Notes under the pieces: model-generated
What the model was told of the DNA's origin: nothing
Database searches by the model: none
Seen by the model: only the letters and a program-made list of their open reading frames with translations
Part shown: in pieces, positions 23,291 through 34,330 of the stretch
Layout of the letters: each line of letters starts with the position of its first letter
Numbering within the stretch: position 1 is the stretch's first letter
Made by a program: the position numbers and the translations under genes
From: Eurosta solidaginis
Taxonomy: Eukaryota; Arthropoda; Insecta; Diptera; Tephritidae
Assembly (NCBI RefSeq): GCF_040869045.1
Contig: NC_090319.1
Location: 359,617,739-359,681,738 of the forward strand
DNA: 64,000 nucleotides
Reading direction: 5' to 3'

Positions 23291-24380
23291 TGCTTATATG
23301 ATACGCTAATAACAGGGATGAGTGGCTTAGTTGGGGAACGTCCTTTAGACAGTTGACTACGTCGTGTGATAACATCTAAATCAAATGACTTCGTGCTCTT
23401 GCCTTCTTTTAGCTTCCTTGACTTCTGTAGTATTTTTGCAATTGACTCTTGCATCGTCGTTTGGCTATACAAGCCACGCAGTATTAATTGACACTAGTGG
23501 GACACAAACGGATTTAGATATCTTGCTCCTGTGTCTTTCCAAAATCATTATCATTAGCTTAGCGAAGCATCATCTAGTAAGTCAATGCTAACAAACCTTA
23601 CTGACTTTATTGCAGACTAACTTAGTACGAGCTTAACAATTTTTAGTAAAGTTTAATGTGCTAAATAATAAGACTCCTTGTGGTAAAGTCAAGGTAAAGA
23701 TTTCATGATTGGTGAAGAAATTCTATAAATCCTCCTATAACAGATGCAAAACTGAAGTAATTGTGTACTGTGAAAGCTGAAAGCACTGTTAGCGACATTG
23801 AAAGTTAACTGCCCACAAAAACTTGCAACAAGGATGGCAGATTAATCGTTTGGACAGATTAATCAGAATCCTGTCTTTAGAGCAATATGTGATCGAATTA
23901 AACCCGAGTTATTTCAATCCGTAGATCCAGCTATCATACAAAAATATAGATATTGCTTCCTGGAAGGCAGTGTTAAGAATTTTCTTCATTGGTACTTACC
24001 AATGAGTATAAATATGCCCCTAAGCCTTAGAAACGGTTACAAAGCCAATTACCAGTTTTACGTTTTTGTTTTTCCAGGAATTCGCTGAATTATTTCATGG
24101 CTCAAATAGAAAAAAATAACCCAATAAACTTTAATTTGCCTATAAATTGCGTCTGTCAAGGAAACTCATCTACACATCTTTCCCTGTTCTTTACATTAAA
24201 ATCAATTGCTGCAATTACCATGATTACAATCGAAATTTTAAGTACATTTCCTTTTCTTTTCTATCTTCCTGAGCTTTTGTTGAGTACTTTTTTATGGCAA
24301 TCGCGAGCTTTGGTCTGACACATTACACTTCGATTAGCTTTTTATGTCTTTTGAATGCAAAACTTCTTGCTGGAATATCC
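23290..24380. other. No recognisable feature
   Basis: Possibly includes the 3' UTR of the preceding LINE. No other repeat or coding signal is recognised. Confidence 0.35.
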
Positions 24381-24811
24381 ATGTACACCGAAAGAAATGA
24401 AGCTAGTCAAATCAACAAATGAGGTATGTTGCTCTTGAACTAACAGTTATTCGGTCAATTGTTCGCATTATGGTTAATTTAACGTAGTTTTTTGTCAAGA
24501 GAACAAACTTGCATAGTCACTTCAACAAAAAAATGTGTCCAATTCAAGTTAACAATATGCTGTAAAAATTACAGACTCTCAATCAATCTTGCTGGTTTTG
24601 CTGTTAAAAGAGCGATTTCATTGGTCATTTCAACAGCGAATAACTTTCAATAATATGCAAATACATCAGTTAATTTTATAGATAAACCTACGCTCACGAC
24701 GTTTACTACTTTGTTCTTATGACCATCGACTTCACTTTTATATTTTAACAGTTTTCATTGATTTTTTTAGGTGGAGATTATTAATTTTTAGTTAACACAC
24801 CAGAGCTAGGC

Positions 24812-24885
24812 TGCCTTCGTGGTGTGATGGTAGTGTGCTGCACCCACCAATCCGAAAATCCGTAAATCAAGGCCTGCAAAAAGTC
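24812..24885 (+). mobile_element. SINE head fragment (tRNA-like)
   Basis: CCTTCGTGGTGTGATGGTAG is an A-box-bearing tRNA-like head shared with the SINEs at 42418 and 58092. The B-box region is decayed (GTAAATCAAGG), and the SINE body is missing. It lies inside MITE copy 2. Confidence 0.6.
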
Positions 24886-24952
24886 TTTATAAAACAGTCT
24901 TTTATTTTTATTTTTTTACAGAGCTGTTGCTTACACTTGATGAACTTTTTTG

Positions 24953-26425
24953 TTTTTAAACGGTTTTATTTAGCATGACTTGACAGGCTGGCTGAATGGC
25001 TGGCTGGCACGAATTGTGTAAGTGAAATTTAAGTAACTTCCCGATAAGCTACAAGCTTGAAACATGGAATATAGTTCAGAACCCGATGACAATGCAATAA
25101 TAAGAAAAAACTCCGATAGGTGCCGCATGGATCGAAATATTTCAAAAAATCGGATTTGTGGTCCGATTTTTTTCATATTTGGACATAATACATACATCAA
25201 TAGAAATCGACCTATGAAAAAAATCGCCGCTGGGTGGCGCAAGGATCGAGATATTCAAAAAATCGTATTTGTGGTCCGATTTGGCTCATATTTGGAACAC
25301 ATAATACATCAAGAATAAAAGGAGACCTATGAAAAAATCGCCGCTAGGTGGCGCAAGGATCGAGATATTCAAAAAATCATATTAGTGGTCCGATTTGGCT
25401 CCTATTTGGAACACATAATACACACATGAATAGAAAGCGACCTATAAAAAATCGGCGCTAGGTGGCGCAAGGATCGAGATATTAAAAAAAATCGTATTTG
25501 TGGTCCATTTAGGCTCATATTTGGAACACATAATACAGACATGAATAGAAAAGGGCCTGAGAAAAAATCACGGTAGGTGGCGCAAGTATCGAGATATTCA
25601 AAAAAATCGTATTTTTGGAACACATAATACATACAAGAATAGAAAGAGACCTATGAAAAAAAATTGCCGCTAGGTGGGGAAAGCATCGAGATATTCAAAA
25701 AAATCGTTATTTGGTCCATACATGAATAGAAAGCAACCTATGATGTTAGATTTGGCTCATATTTGGAACAAATATTACATACATACAGTCCGGTGGAAGT
25801 GACATCAAAATATTTTGTAGTTCGACGAGGGACAAGCATATGTGGCGCAGAGTCGAGTAAAGTCTTTGGAAGGATTATGTATTGAGGACTTAGATTGTAG
25901 CAAATTGTCAGAAAAGAGTCCTTGTAATAATGAGCCACTAAATGAACTAAAAAGAATGAGAAATAATGGGCAATTAATTAAGGAAAAACTTAAAAATCAA
26001 ATAATTAAAAAAAAATGTTTAAATTAAACGGTTTTATTGAAAACAATACTTACATGAAGTAATAATAATATTAAAAGCTAGCAAATAATTAGGTAGGTCC
26101 TAGGTACTAGTTTTCACACTCCTCATCAATCTAGGGCGTTGATCAGACAATTAAATAAAAGCGTTGGACGCGTCAAATATCTATTGATAGACGTATATAA
26201 GACCAACTGAACCTTAATAAGGTTATGCTACGCCTCACGTTTTTAGAAATTTCAAGCGCCCAACGCTTTTATTTAATTGTGTCTGATTAACGCCCTAGAT
26301 ATATGAGGAATGTGAAGACTAGTACCTAGGACCAACCTAATTATTGTCTAGCTTTTAGTATTATTATTACTTCATGTAAGTATTGTTTTGAATAAAACCT
26401 TTTAACTTAAACATTTTTTTAATTA
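24953..26425 (+). mobile_element. Palindromic nonautonomous element, family B copy 1
   Basis: Starts TTTTTAAACGGTTTTATTTA, then TGACTTGACAGGCTGGC and AAGCTACAAGCTTGAAAC. About six tandem units of ~115 bp follow (25100-25720), containing CGCTAGGTGGCGCAAGGATC, GAGATATTCAAAAAATCGTA and GGCTCATATTTGGAACACAT. The 3' part is a long palindrome (about 26010-26420) whose arms begin and end with the same AAACGGTTTTATT word as the left terminus. No transposase is present. It is nested in MITE copy 2. Related copies: 31877-33140 and 40588-41335. Confidence 0.8.
26010..26420. repeat. Long inverted repeat of family B copy 1
   Basis: The left arm, about 26010-26175 (GTTTTATTGAAAACAATACT, GGTCCTAGGTACTAG, AGCGTTGGACGC), is repeated in reverse at about 26250-26415 (GCGCCCAACGCTTTTATTT, CTAGTACCTAGGACC, AGTATTGTTTTGAATAAAAC). 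The spacer is about 75 bp. If transcribed, this would fold into a hairpin of well over 150 bp. Confidence 0.85.
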
Positions 26426-26584
26426 TTTTATTTTAATGATTTGACTGTTAAAACGAATAATTCAGAATCAACAATCTGTACGTAGTGGTTCAACGGCTAC
26501 TTGCGATGGATGAAAATTGGCCAAAATATCGGTTGAATTGACTTTTAATAAGGTTGATTTTACCACTTTTTCTTACAGTGTATG

Positions 26585-27385
26585 TATTGCGCTTTGGCGT
26601 CTTCTAAATACTTCTTTAATAATACATTTACTTGAATAACTTTTGCGATAATTTTTTTTTTTTTTTTAATTTTTGAAGGGTTTCCTTTTAGTACCAAATT
26701 AAATTTTTTTTAATTTCAATGCATTCCTGTAATTTATTTGGGCTTCTACGAAAAATGGGGGTTAACGATTTATAAGCATTCTATAAAATGTTTAATAACA
26801 AATGCTGTAGGCGCCATCCCTGTTTGGATTTCGTACATCAAAGCAATAATAACAAATCGAATCTCTAATCTAGAATTCAATGTAAAGAAGCCTTCAGTTT
26901 GCATTGATTACTTTTTAGAAAGAAAGGCAAATTTATATTGAAATTAGGGTGAAGTGTAATATTTATAAGAAATATTCAAAAGGTTCAGAAAACAGTAATT
27001 TTATTTATCGGTTTCTGAGAAGCATAGATTCACTCACATTGGTATTTCTGTACAAACAAATATTACTAGAAGTACCGTTTGGAGTATTTTGGCAATTTAT
27101 TTACTCCATTTGAACAGGAAGCCCCTTTAATGCATGTATCTAATGTAGGTAGATGTGCATGATAAATATGTGTTCGAATTTATTACGAAATATTTATGTT
27201 ACACTTGCGCATAAATATAAAAAAGTTATTAGCTAGTTTACACAACTGGCTCAATGTGTGAGAAAGGTCAGTAAAAAAGGAAAAGGCGGAGCAGATGAAT
27301 TTTCCATTTATCTTGGTTAAAAATATATGAACTCAATTGTAACTGTATTTTAAACTTTGTAGGCCCCGTCCTGCCTAAAAATTTG
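26585..27385. other. No recognisable feature (T-rich)
   Basis: Contains a T-run at about 26650-26670. No repeat family or coding motif is recognised. Confidence 0.4.
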
Positions 27386-27389
27386 TTTG

Positions 27390-28250
27390 CCTACATTTAA
27401 GAAGTAAGCCTCGCTTCCCCTCTTCATTCGTTATTCCATTATATTTGCTTTATCATCAATTTTTCGTTCTAGCTATAGGGTATCTCATCTACCTATTCCT
27501 ATTCTTACTCCTACTCCTACTCCTATTCCTACTCCTACTACTACTCCTACTCCTACTCCTGCTCCTTCGCTTACTTTTACTCCTACTCCTTCGTCTAACC
27601 CTAATCCTAATCCTATTACTACTCCTACTCCTATCTTTACTGCTAAACCTATTCCTGCTCCTACTCCTGTTAATACTCCTAATCCAATTTCACTCCCGCT
27701 CCATATACCTCTCGCCCCAAACTCTTCCTCCCATTCGCAAGTTTATTTCTATTCCACTTCCAGCTACCACTCATACTCTTACTCTTACTCCTACTCCTAC
27801 TCCTCCACCTTCTCCTTCTCCTTCCCCTACTCCTACTCCCACTCCTACACCTACTCCTACTCCTTCTCCTACTCCTACTCCTACTCCTACTTCTACTCCC
27901 ACTCCTCCTTCTCCTTCTCCTACTCCGTCTCCTACTCTTACTCATTCTCCTACTCCTATTCCTACTCATACTCCTTCTCCTACTTTTACTCCCACTCTTA
28001 CTCCTACTTGAACTCCAACCCCTTTTAATAAAAATGCTCCAACTCCAAGTTTCTCTCCCCCTGCCATTCCCATTCCCTATACATCTCGCACCTCAATCTT
28101 CCCACCTTTTCCAAATCACTTCCCATCGCACTCCTAGTCCCAATTCATTCCTTCTCCTACTCTAATTCCCACATCCACTACCACTCTCACTTCAACTCCC
28201 ACTGCCATTCGCACTGCCTCAACCTCTTACACTTTTGCCATAGTGCCTCC
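27390..28250 (+). repeat. Polypyrimidine element with (TCCTAC)n-like hexamer array, family E
   Basis: The head TTGTTTGCCTACATTTAAGA leads into polypyrimidine sequence. From about 27490 to 28015, CTCCTA/CTACTC hexamers dominate. A less regular pyrimidine-rich flank continues to about 28230. One plus-strand frame stays open for 188 codons and would read as leucine runs, then Thr-Pro/Ser-Pro repeats. That is what a hexamer repeat must give, so I do not call it a protein. The strand asymmetry is extreme: almost all C/T on the plus strand for some 600 bases. Confidence 0.85.
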
Positions 28251-28254
28251 TTTT

Positions 28255-29170
28255 TTAATGGAATTTGACTGTTCTATGAAAATTTTTGCAGCAAAACAAA
28301 AGGAAGAAAGGAAACCCGATTCGACGTTTAAGACTCTCGCATATGAACTTTTTATGTTTTGATTTTCTATATTAAAATTAAATCCTCTTGTAAACTTTAA
28401 GGTTTATTCGTCAGATGGAATCAACAAAATTTGTGTTCATATGAGAAAACGGCCCTTAAACATTTTGATTTTGTTTTAAATCCAGCAGTAATTATAAGTT
28501 TATATTTATAAATTTTTTAAACTTTTTGGATTCGATTTTAAAACAATTTTGAGATTTTCGAAGTTCGAAGTTAATTGTATAATTTAAACCAAATGAAATT
28601 AGAAAACGGAGTGGTAAACTGACAGGTTTTGCATTTAGGTAAAAAAAAAAAATTTTTAAATTTGCGTAAATAGTTTAATATATAGGCCCAAGTTTCTACC
28701 TGTATATGCACAACGGAAATGTGCGATGTATGTACCGTCCATCTAAATATTTTCTGGTTACTCCCTATTGAACCAGCTACTTTCCTATATGATAAAGATA
28801 GGAAGCCTGGGATCAAATCCATCTCCTAAAGAGTGGCAGAAAATGACAAAAAAGATCAAGTCAACTTCTCTTTTTTCTATCAGCTTCTTCTGAAAAAACT
28901 TGCTTATATATGCTTTGATATATTTAAGATATGCCGATTTTAAAACTCAGAAGTACAATGGGTTCATGAATATCTCTAAAGTCTGAGATGATCCCTAAAA
29001 AAGGTTTTTTATTGTTCGATTGCAACTGGGACTTTATATAGGAGCAGGTGGAAAAATTCTTTGTACGATTTATGAATCTATAAAATACCCTGAAAAAGTC
29101 ATTCAGCGGATTCACTGCTGTGGTTCTAATAATTTTTGTGAGGACTAAATGGTTATAGGGTAAAAATAAT
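28255..29170. other. No recognisable feature
   Basis: AT-rich. A tRNA-like word (CCTGGGATCAAATCC near 28806) was considered and rejected. Nothing else stands out. Confidence 0.4.
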
Positions 29171-29171
29171 G

Positions 29172-29889
29172 TGCGACATTTTCTCTGCAAATCCTCTTAT
29201 TTGCAATTCTCTGCTAAGTTCGAATCACTAAACTGTTGAATAAATAACTCCAATATTGAATAATGGAAAAATGGCCTTTATTAAAGTACTTCGCAATAAC
29301 ACTCAAACTGTGAAACGAATAGCTTGCTTAATAACCACACTGATTGATAGCTCAATGAAACTCTACTATTCAAAAGAATACTGCTATTGCTCGCTAGATA
29401 TCGTCTTAATTGCAGCTGCTTGACAACTCAATCAAACTGAATTACTTCTTACTCGCCTGCCCCGTTTTTATAGTTTACGCTGCATACTTCTAGGCTCTTC
29501 GATTTCCAGAAGTTACTAGATAGTTTCGGCTACAAAATCGCCAGCCACAACTACGTGCACAAATTATTGCTCTCTCTTGTGACAACTCAGATAAGATATA
29601 TGCATGTGTTTTTGCATGCCGCTCCGCTGCTCGTATACGTACATATGTGTAGACGCAATTATTTATTCGTTTATGTAGATACATAATGACTGAATTATTG
29701 ATGTGAATGTTTGTAGTTTACAGTCTCTCGCGCATACATAGGCGTATAAGTAAATGCATCTGTGTGTGACTTATTTCGGCTGCCTTATATATTTGTACAC
29801 ATGATTTGATTATTGACGTAAATACTTTTTATCGTGGCCTTAGATCGCCTTAGTGATGGGATAACTTAGTGATGCTAATATACGTGACA
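29172..29889 (+). mobile_element. Solo LTR of a Ty3/gypsy-type retrotransposon (copy 2)
   Basis: The body matches the LTRs at 4051 and 38563: AATCCTCTTATTTGC, ATCACTAAACTGTTGAATAA, AAAATGGCCTTTATTAAAGT, TCAGATAAGATATATGCATG. It ends GACA, followed by ATAT (29890-29893). The 5' start, TGCGACATTTTC, is mutated, and the preceding four bases (AATG) do not match ATAT, so the left target duplication has decayed or the left boundary is wrong. It is longer than the other copies because of extra internal sequence. Confidence 0.75.
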
Positions 29890-29894
29890 ATATA

Positions 29895-31555
29895 GACAAT
29901 TCAAGAATTTAAACGTAATTTAGTTCATACACCTTCTGTACGCTTGCACATGTGCACGTGTGCATTGATGTGGGCTCGCTAAGCTTCCACTGAAATTAAT
30001 AAATGGCATTCAAGAGGCTTTGTTGCGACTGTACCAGAATTAAAACAAATAGCTTGTGGTGTATAGGAACAATGCGGGAAAAGGCAACACTCAAGAGCCG
30101 ACTTCCATTAGTGGCTTGGCGACAAAACAAACTCAGCTAAATTTTTAGCCAAAATCTTTTGAAGTGCTCGAGCGTCATGACAAAATGGCGTTAACGTAGA
30201 TTGTTGCGGAAACAGTCGCATATTGAATATTAGCACGTGCCAAAGCTCACTATTTTTACGTGCGTGTGGCAGGAATAACTTTGCTGCTATTAAAACTTTA
30301 CAGCTCTAACTAATTCAGTGTAAAGTTAGTTTTCTTCAACACAGCCACTGGCGCGACACAAGTTCTCTAGGGGAAAACTTTTCTGAAAAGAAATGAAGAA
30401 ATAAAGTGATGAAAGCTCAAATGTTAGGAGGCTTATTTGGAGATATGGGTGGAAGGGCATATATTGCGTTCAGGTAGAGCCAACATCACACTGGCTACAC
30501 AAACATGAATTGGAATTGCGTTTATCCTATATCAGGGTTTGTATTTGCACACACATGCACAGCACACACACGTATGGAAAAACAAATGCTGACTGAATGC
30601 AATGCTCATACACATGAGCTGTGAAATATTGAAACAAAAATTTAGCACATAGCTCAAGTGTGTTCCATATTAAATAAGGCAGAGCATGAGTGTGCCCTTT
30701 GATTCAAAATATTTATGTTATGTTATAGTCATGCACATGGGCAAGCTCTGAAATTAAAGCGGCAAACGCTCAGAAGAATTAACATCCTCAGAGCCAGCTA
30801 AGAATCATGAAAACGTGGCGTAGATGTGTTGAGGAGTCGTTTGCATAACGGCAAAGTCTGTCCCTTCAGGATTGCATCAAAAAAAAAATCGTGTATCCTA
30901 GCCAACGGTTCAGCCGTATTCAACAGAAGGAAACAAGAGCGTTTCTTTGTAATAGACCAAATTACCTGTAGAAGGGCATTCCTAGCAAAAATATTAAATT
31001 TGTTTATTTAAGAACATCAAAGCCGTATAGGAGGAAATCTAAGTCCAGCCAAAGAAAAGGGCATCTAAGCTTAACAGCCGTTGAAATTTGATATTTTTGC
31101 TCCTGCATCCAACGATAATACCACCACTGCAAATTTTTCAATGGAAAACGAAGCTGAGTTCATGATAGAAGTCCTAATAGTATTTGATTAAGTGGCCCAT
31201 TCGAAAATTTCAGGCTCTTCCCCTTCTTCTATCTGAAGTCCTACATCCAAGAAAATTACAAAAATTCTTACATACATACATGTACCTATAATCATTGGCA
31301 TTTTGCAAATGGATTTGATGCACATGAGTGTGCTAATATGAACCCTGTCCTATATATAGCCTGAGTAATTAGCGAACTGATCTTTGTATACTTATAATAT
31401 TTCCAGTAAAAATGGGTTGCTTGCTTAACTGGAGTAATGATGTATACCTTCCATGAAAATATAAGGGTTAGATATAGGGTTGGTTCCATTCTCGAAAGTT
31501 GTGAGTCCTTAAAGGAGAAGAGATGGATTCAAATCAGGATGACAAACTGAGTTGA
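29895..31555. other. No recognisable feature
   Basis: No repeat family recognised. A short CA-rich patch (CACACACATGCACAGCACAC) lies near 30549. Short frames in it have no motifs. Confidence 0.4.
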
Positions 31556-31559
31556 TTTG

Positions 31560-31865
31560 CACATGCCCGTATGTCTGTTTGATCGCAAACTTACCTCTCA
31601 GTTTTTGAGATATCTTGCTGAAATTTGGTGAGCGGGCATATTTGGTGGTCCGACTAATCGGAACCGTCTGGAACGCACCATTGTATCATATATCTCCGTT
31701 GTCTGAAAAAATATTTATGATAGGTCTTATACGAACTTTTCAAATGAAAAGTTGTCATGCCGAGATATTAATATCGAAGCCTTAAAAGATAGAGAAGCTA
31801 TTATAATGCCAACAAAAGTAAAGTGTGTACATTCCTGAAGGCTTCTTATGCACAAAAGCATAGCA
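31560..31865. repeat. Dispersed-repeat fragment with GAGATATCTTG phrase
   Basis: TTTTTGAGATATCTTGCTGA followed by AATTTGGTGAGCGG resembles the TTTTGAGGTATCTTGATGAA/ATTTGG phrase inside the DINE-like elements. The rest (GGTGGTCCGACTAATCGGA, TCATATATCTCCG) does not match them. It is probably a scrap of another nonautonomous family. Confidence 0.35.
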
Positions 31866-31876
31866 AAGAGCATTTT

Positions 31877-33140
31877 TAAACGGTTTTATTTAGCTTGAGT
31901 TGACAGGCCGGCCGTTGTGAATGAATCTTGTAATTGAAATTTAAGTAACTTCGCGATAAGCTACAAGCTTGAAACTTGGAATATAGTTCAGAACCCGATG
32001 ACAATGCAATAATAAGGAAAAAATCGCCGCTAGGTGGCGCAAGGATCGAGATATTCGCAAAATTCGCATTTGTGGTCCGATTTGGCTCATATTTGGAACA
32101 CATAATACATGCAAGAATAGAATCGCCGCTAGGTGGCGCATGGATCGAGATATTCACAAAAATCGTATTTGTGGTCCGATTTGGAACACATAATACGTGC
32201 AAGAATAAAAAGCGACTTATGAAAAAAATAGCCGCTAGGTGGCGCAAGAATCGAGATATTCACAAAAGTCGTATTTGTGGTCCGACTTGGCTCATGCTTG
32301 CAACACATAATACATACAAGAATAGAAAGCGACCTATCAAAAAAAATCGCCGCTAGGTGGCGCAAGGATCGCGATATTCACAAAAATCGTATTTGTGGTC
32401 CGATTTGATTTGGTCCATATTTGGAACACAATACATACATGAATAGAAAGCGACCTATGATGCCCGATTTGGCTCATATTTGGAACAAATATTGCATACA
32501 GTCCAGTAGAAGTGACATCAAAATATTTTGGAGTTGGAGGAGGGACAAGCATACGTGGCGCAGAGTCGAGTAAAGTCTTTGGAAGGATTATGTATTCAGG
32601 ACTTAGGTTGTAACAAATTGTCAGGAAAGAGTCCTTGTAATAATGAGCCACTAAATGAACTAAATAGAATGAGAAATAATAGGCAATTAAATAAAGACTA
32701 AAAACTTGAAAATAAAATAATTAAAAAAAAATGTTTAAGTTAAACGGTTTTATTGAAAACAATACTTACATGAAATAATAATAATACGAAAAGCTAGAAA
32801 ATAATTAGGTAGGTCCTAGGTACTAGTCATCACACTCCTTATCAATCTAGGGCGTTGATCAGACAATTAAATAAAAGCGTTGGACGCGTCATATTTCTAT
32901 TGATAGTCATAAGTAAAACCAACTGAACCTTAATCAGGTTATGCTACGCCTCACATTTTTAGAAATTTCACGCGCCCAACGCTTTTATTTAATTGTCTGA
33001 TCAACACCATAGATTGATAAGGAGTGTGATGACTAGTACCTAGGACCTACCTAATTATTTTCTAGCTTTTCGTATTATTATTATTTCATGTAAGTATTGT
33101 TTTCAATAAAACCGTTTAACTAAAATTTTTTTTTTTAATT
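31877..33140 (+). mobile_element. Palindromic nonautonomous element, family B copy 2
   Basis: Same layout as copy 1: TTTTTAAACGGTTTTATTTA start, TGACAGGCCGG, about four tandem units (32025-32400) with CCGCTAGGTGGCGCA, a conserved linker (AGTGACATCAAAATATTTTG, GGCGCAGAGTCGAGTAAAG), then a long palindrome. The copy is not obviously interrupted. The internal array is two units shorter than in copy 1. Confidence 0.85.
32715..33125. repeat. Long inverted repeat of family B copy 2 (near-perfect arms)
   Basis: The left arm, about 32725-32895, and the right arm, about 32960-33122, are nearly identical in reverse complement. Runs such as CATGAAATAATAATAATACG and CTAGTCATCACACTCCTTAT are present in both arms. 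The spacer is about 65 bp. A hairpin of about 165 bp with few mismatches is expected if transcribed or single-stranded. Confidence 0.9.
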
Positions 33141-33234
33141 ATTTTATTTAATGAGCAATACCGCTTTATATTAATTAAGCTAGCACATCCATAGACTACG
33201 AAAGTGGGGTCTTTTTCCCTTTACAATCGTTGTC

Positions 33235-34000
33235 ATCATTAATTGGCGCTTAACCGCCTAAGCGATTTTAATCTTTTCTTAACAAGTCACGCCAATTATC
33301 CCAGTTTCGCGATAACTGACGCTAATTGGGAACACCAAAGAAGGTAAAGTCTTCCCCCAATTGCCTCTCCCAACTTCATTGAAATTCCCCCTTCCTCTGC
33401 TTCTAAGCTGCAGTGTCGACTGAAATACCTTCTCGGCTGAGCGTCTTCGTCCATTCGTAAAACATGATCTAGTCATCGAAGCCTTTGGGTGTTTATTCAC
33501 TGCAATATCGTTATGTCTGCGTAAAGCTCATGCAGCTTATCATTTAACTTCTTTCGGTACTCGCCGCCGGCATCATACACAGGACCACAAGCCTTCTCAA
33601 AGAGCCATTTCATCGTCTCTCGACTTTTTGGCAAGAGTTATTCTCCTTTTATTCTAAGCTGACATTATTTTTTTTGTTAATATTCGTTTCGCACCCCTTC
33701 ATAGTCTCGAATTTATATATTTCAACAGTGACAGCCAGGGTGCGAAGGCGCCGATTCTTCGTTGAATGATAGAAAGTACTTCGTCTTGTCCTCATTTACC
33801 GCAATAACCACTCTTATTTGTTTCTTCATCTTATCCAGAGAAGACAGAAGCGTCTTCGGAATGCCCTGCGTTGGTTACCATCAAACTTTCTACTCCTCTC
33901 TTCCGTTGTCCATTTCGCTCATTCCACAGTTGGTAAAGTAATGGGATGTTTGTGTCGCAAACCGCCTTCAACTTCAGAGCTGAGCACTTCGCAGTAATAG
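33235..34000 (-). pseudogene. LINE 3' region (RTE/BovB-like), minus strand
   Basis: On the minus strand, short stretches such as MKWLFEKACGPVYDAGGEYR, KLNDKLHELYADI and LDHVLRMDEDAQPRRYF resemble the C-terminal part of insect LINE ORF2 proteins with an 'R-x-x-G-H-V-x-R-M' motif. The order continues upstream with the segment that follows the RT. Frames are broken throughout. It ends at 33240 in GGCGCTTAACCGCCTAAGCG, shared in outline with 9600 and 58737. It is probably the same LINE type as 21335-23290. Confidence 0.7.
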
Positions 34001-34009
34001 CAATGAAAT

Positions 34010-34330
34010 AGTTTAAAATGAGAAAGTGTCACTTGAAAATACGATTTTTCAGTTGTAAATAAGATAAACCAATTCCAAATTAGGAAGTGTCAAATATAAA
34101 TGCGACAGCGTCATATGAAAATGAGAATAATCAATTGTAAATACGAAAGCGTAATTTAGGTATGAGCATAGTCAATTATAAATGAGAAAGTGACTATTCT
34201 CATCTCCACGCGGCGCTATCGCATTTTGCAACTAGCAATTTAAAATTTCATATGACGCTTTCCCATTTCCAAGCGATGCCTTCGTACTATTCTCATTTTC
34301 ACATTACGATTTCTCATTTACATTTGACTT
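34010..34330. repeat. Convergent degenerate ~20-bp repeats
   Basis: The left half has units like AAATGAGAAAGTGTCACTTG, AGGAAGTGTCAAATATAAAT and GAAAATGAGAATAATCAATT. After about 34195 the same words appear reversed: AATTTCATATGACGCTTTCC, TACTATTCTCATTTTCAC, GATTTCTCATTTACATTTGA. The structure parallels 15810-16190 and 53190-53420, although the unit sequence differs. Confidence 0.65.

Larger units (their letters stand above)
24386..26580. mobile_element. TA-flanked MITE, family C copy 2, split by nested insertions
   Basis: Left end CACCGAAAGAAATG at 24386 and right end TTTTTCTTACAGTG at 26580, each bordered by TA (24384-24385 and 26581-26582). The left arm matches copy 1 through TCATTTCAACAGCGAATAAC. 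The right arm (TTTGACTGTTAAAACGAA, GCGATGGATGAAAATTGG, CGGTTGAATTGAC) matches copy 1's right half. Between them lie a SINE head (about 24812-24885) and a palindromic family B element (24953-26425). Confidence 0.75.

Noticed and set aside
25842..26027. 61-codon frame in family B, also present in copy 2 near 32559-32700
   Set aside because: The copies differ at six clear codons in the aligned part, and all six change the amino acid, with none synonymous. That is not the pattern of a constrained protein. Copy 2 also has an early stop relative to copy 1.
27445..28011. 188-codon plus-strand frame with leucine runs then Thr-Pro/Ser-Pro repeats
   Set aside because: It is a by-product of a pyrimidine hexamer repeat that lacks stop codons in this frame. 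There is no non-repetitive domain, and the antisense frame is equally open (Arg/Ser repeats).
28740..28815. Possible tRNA gene (CCTATATGATAAAGATAGG stem and GGGATCAAATCC B-box-like word)
   Set aside because: No matching acceptor stem or D arm at the right distance, and no A box in register.
31876..32651. Several 65-126-codon frames on both strands in family B
   Set aside because: They are produced by the ~115-bp tandem units (open in more than one frame), not by a conserved coding sequence.
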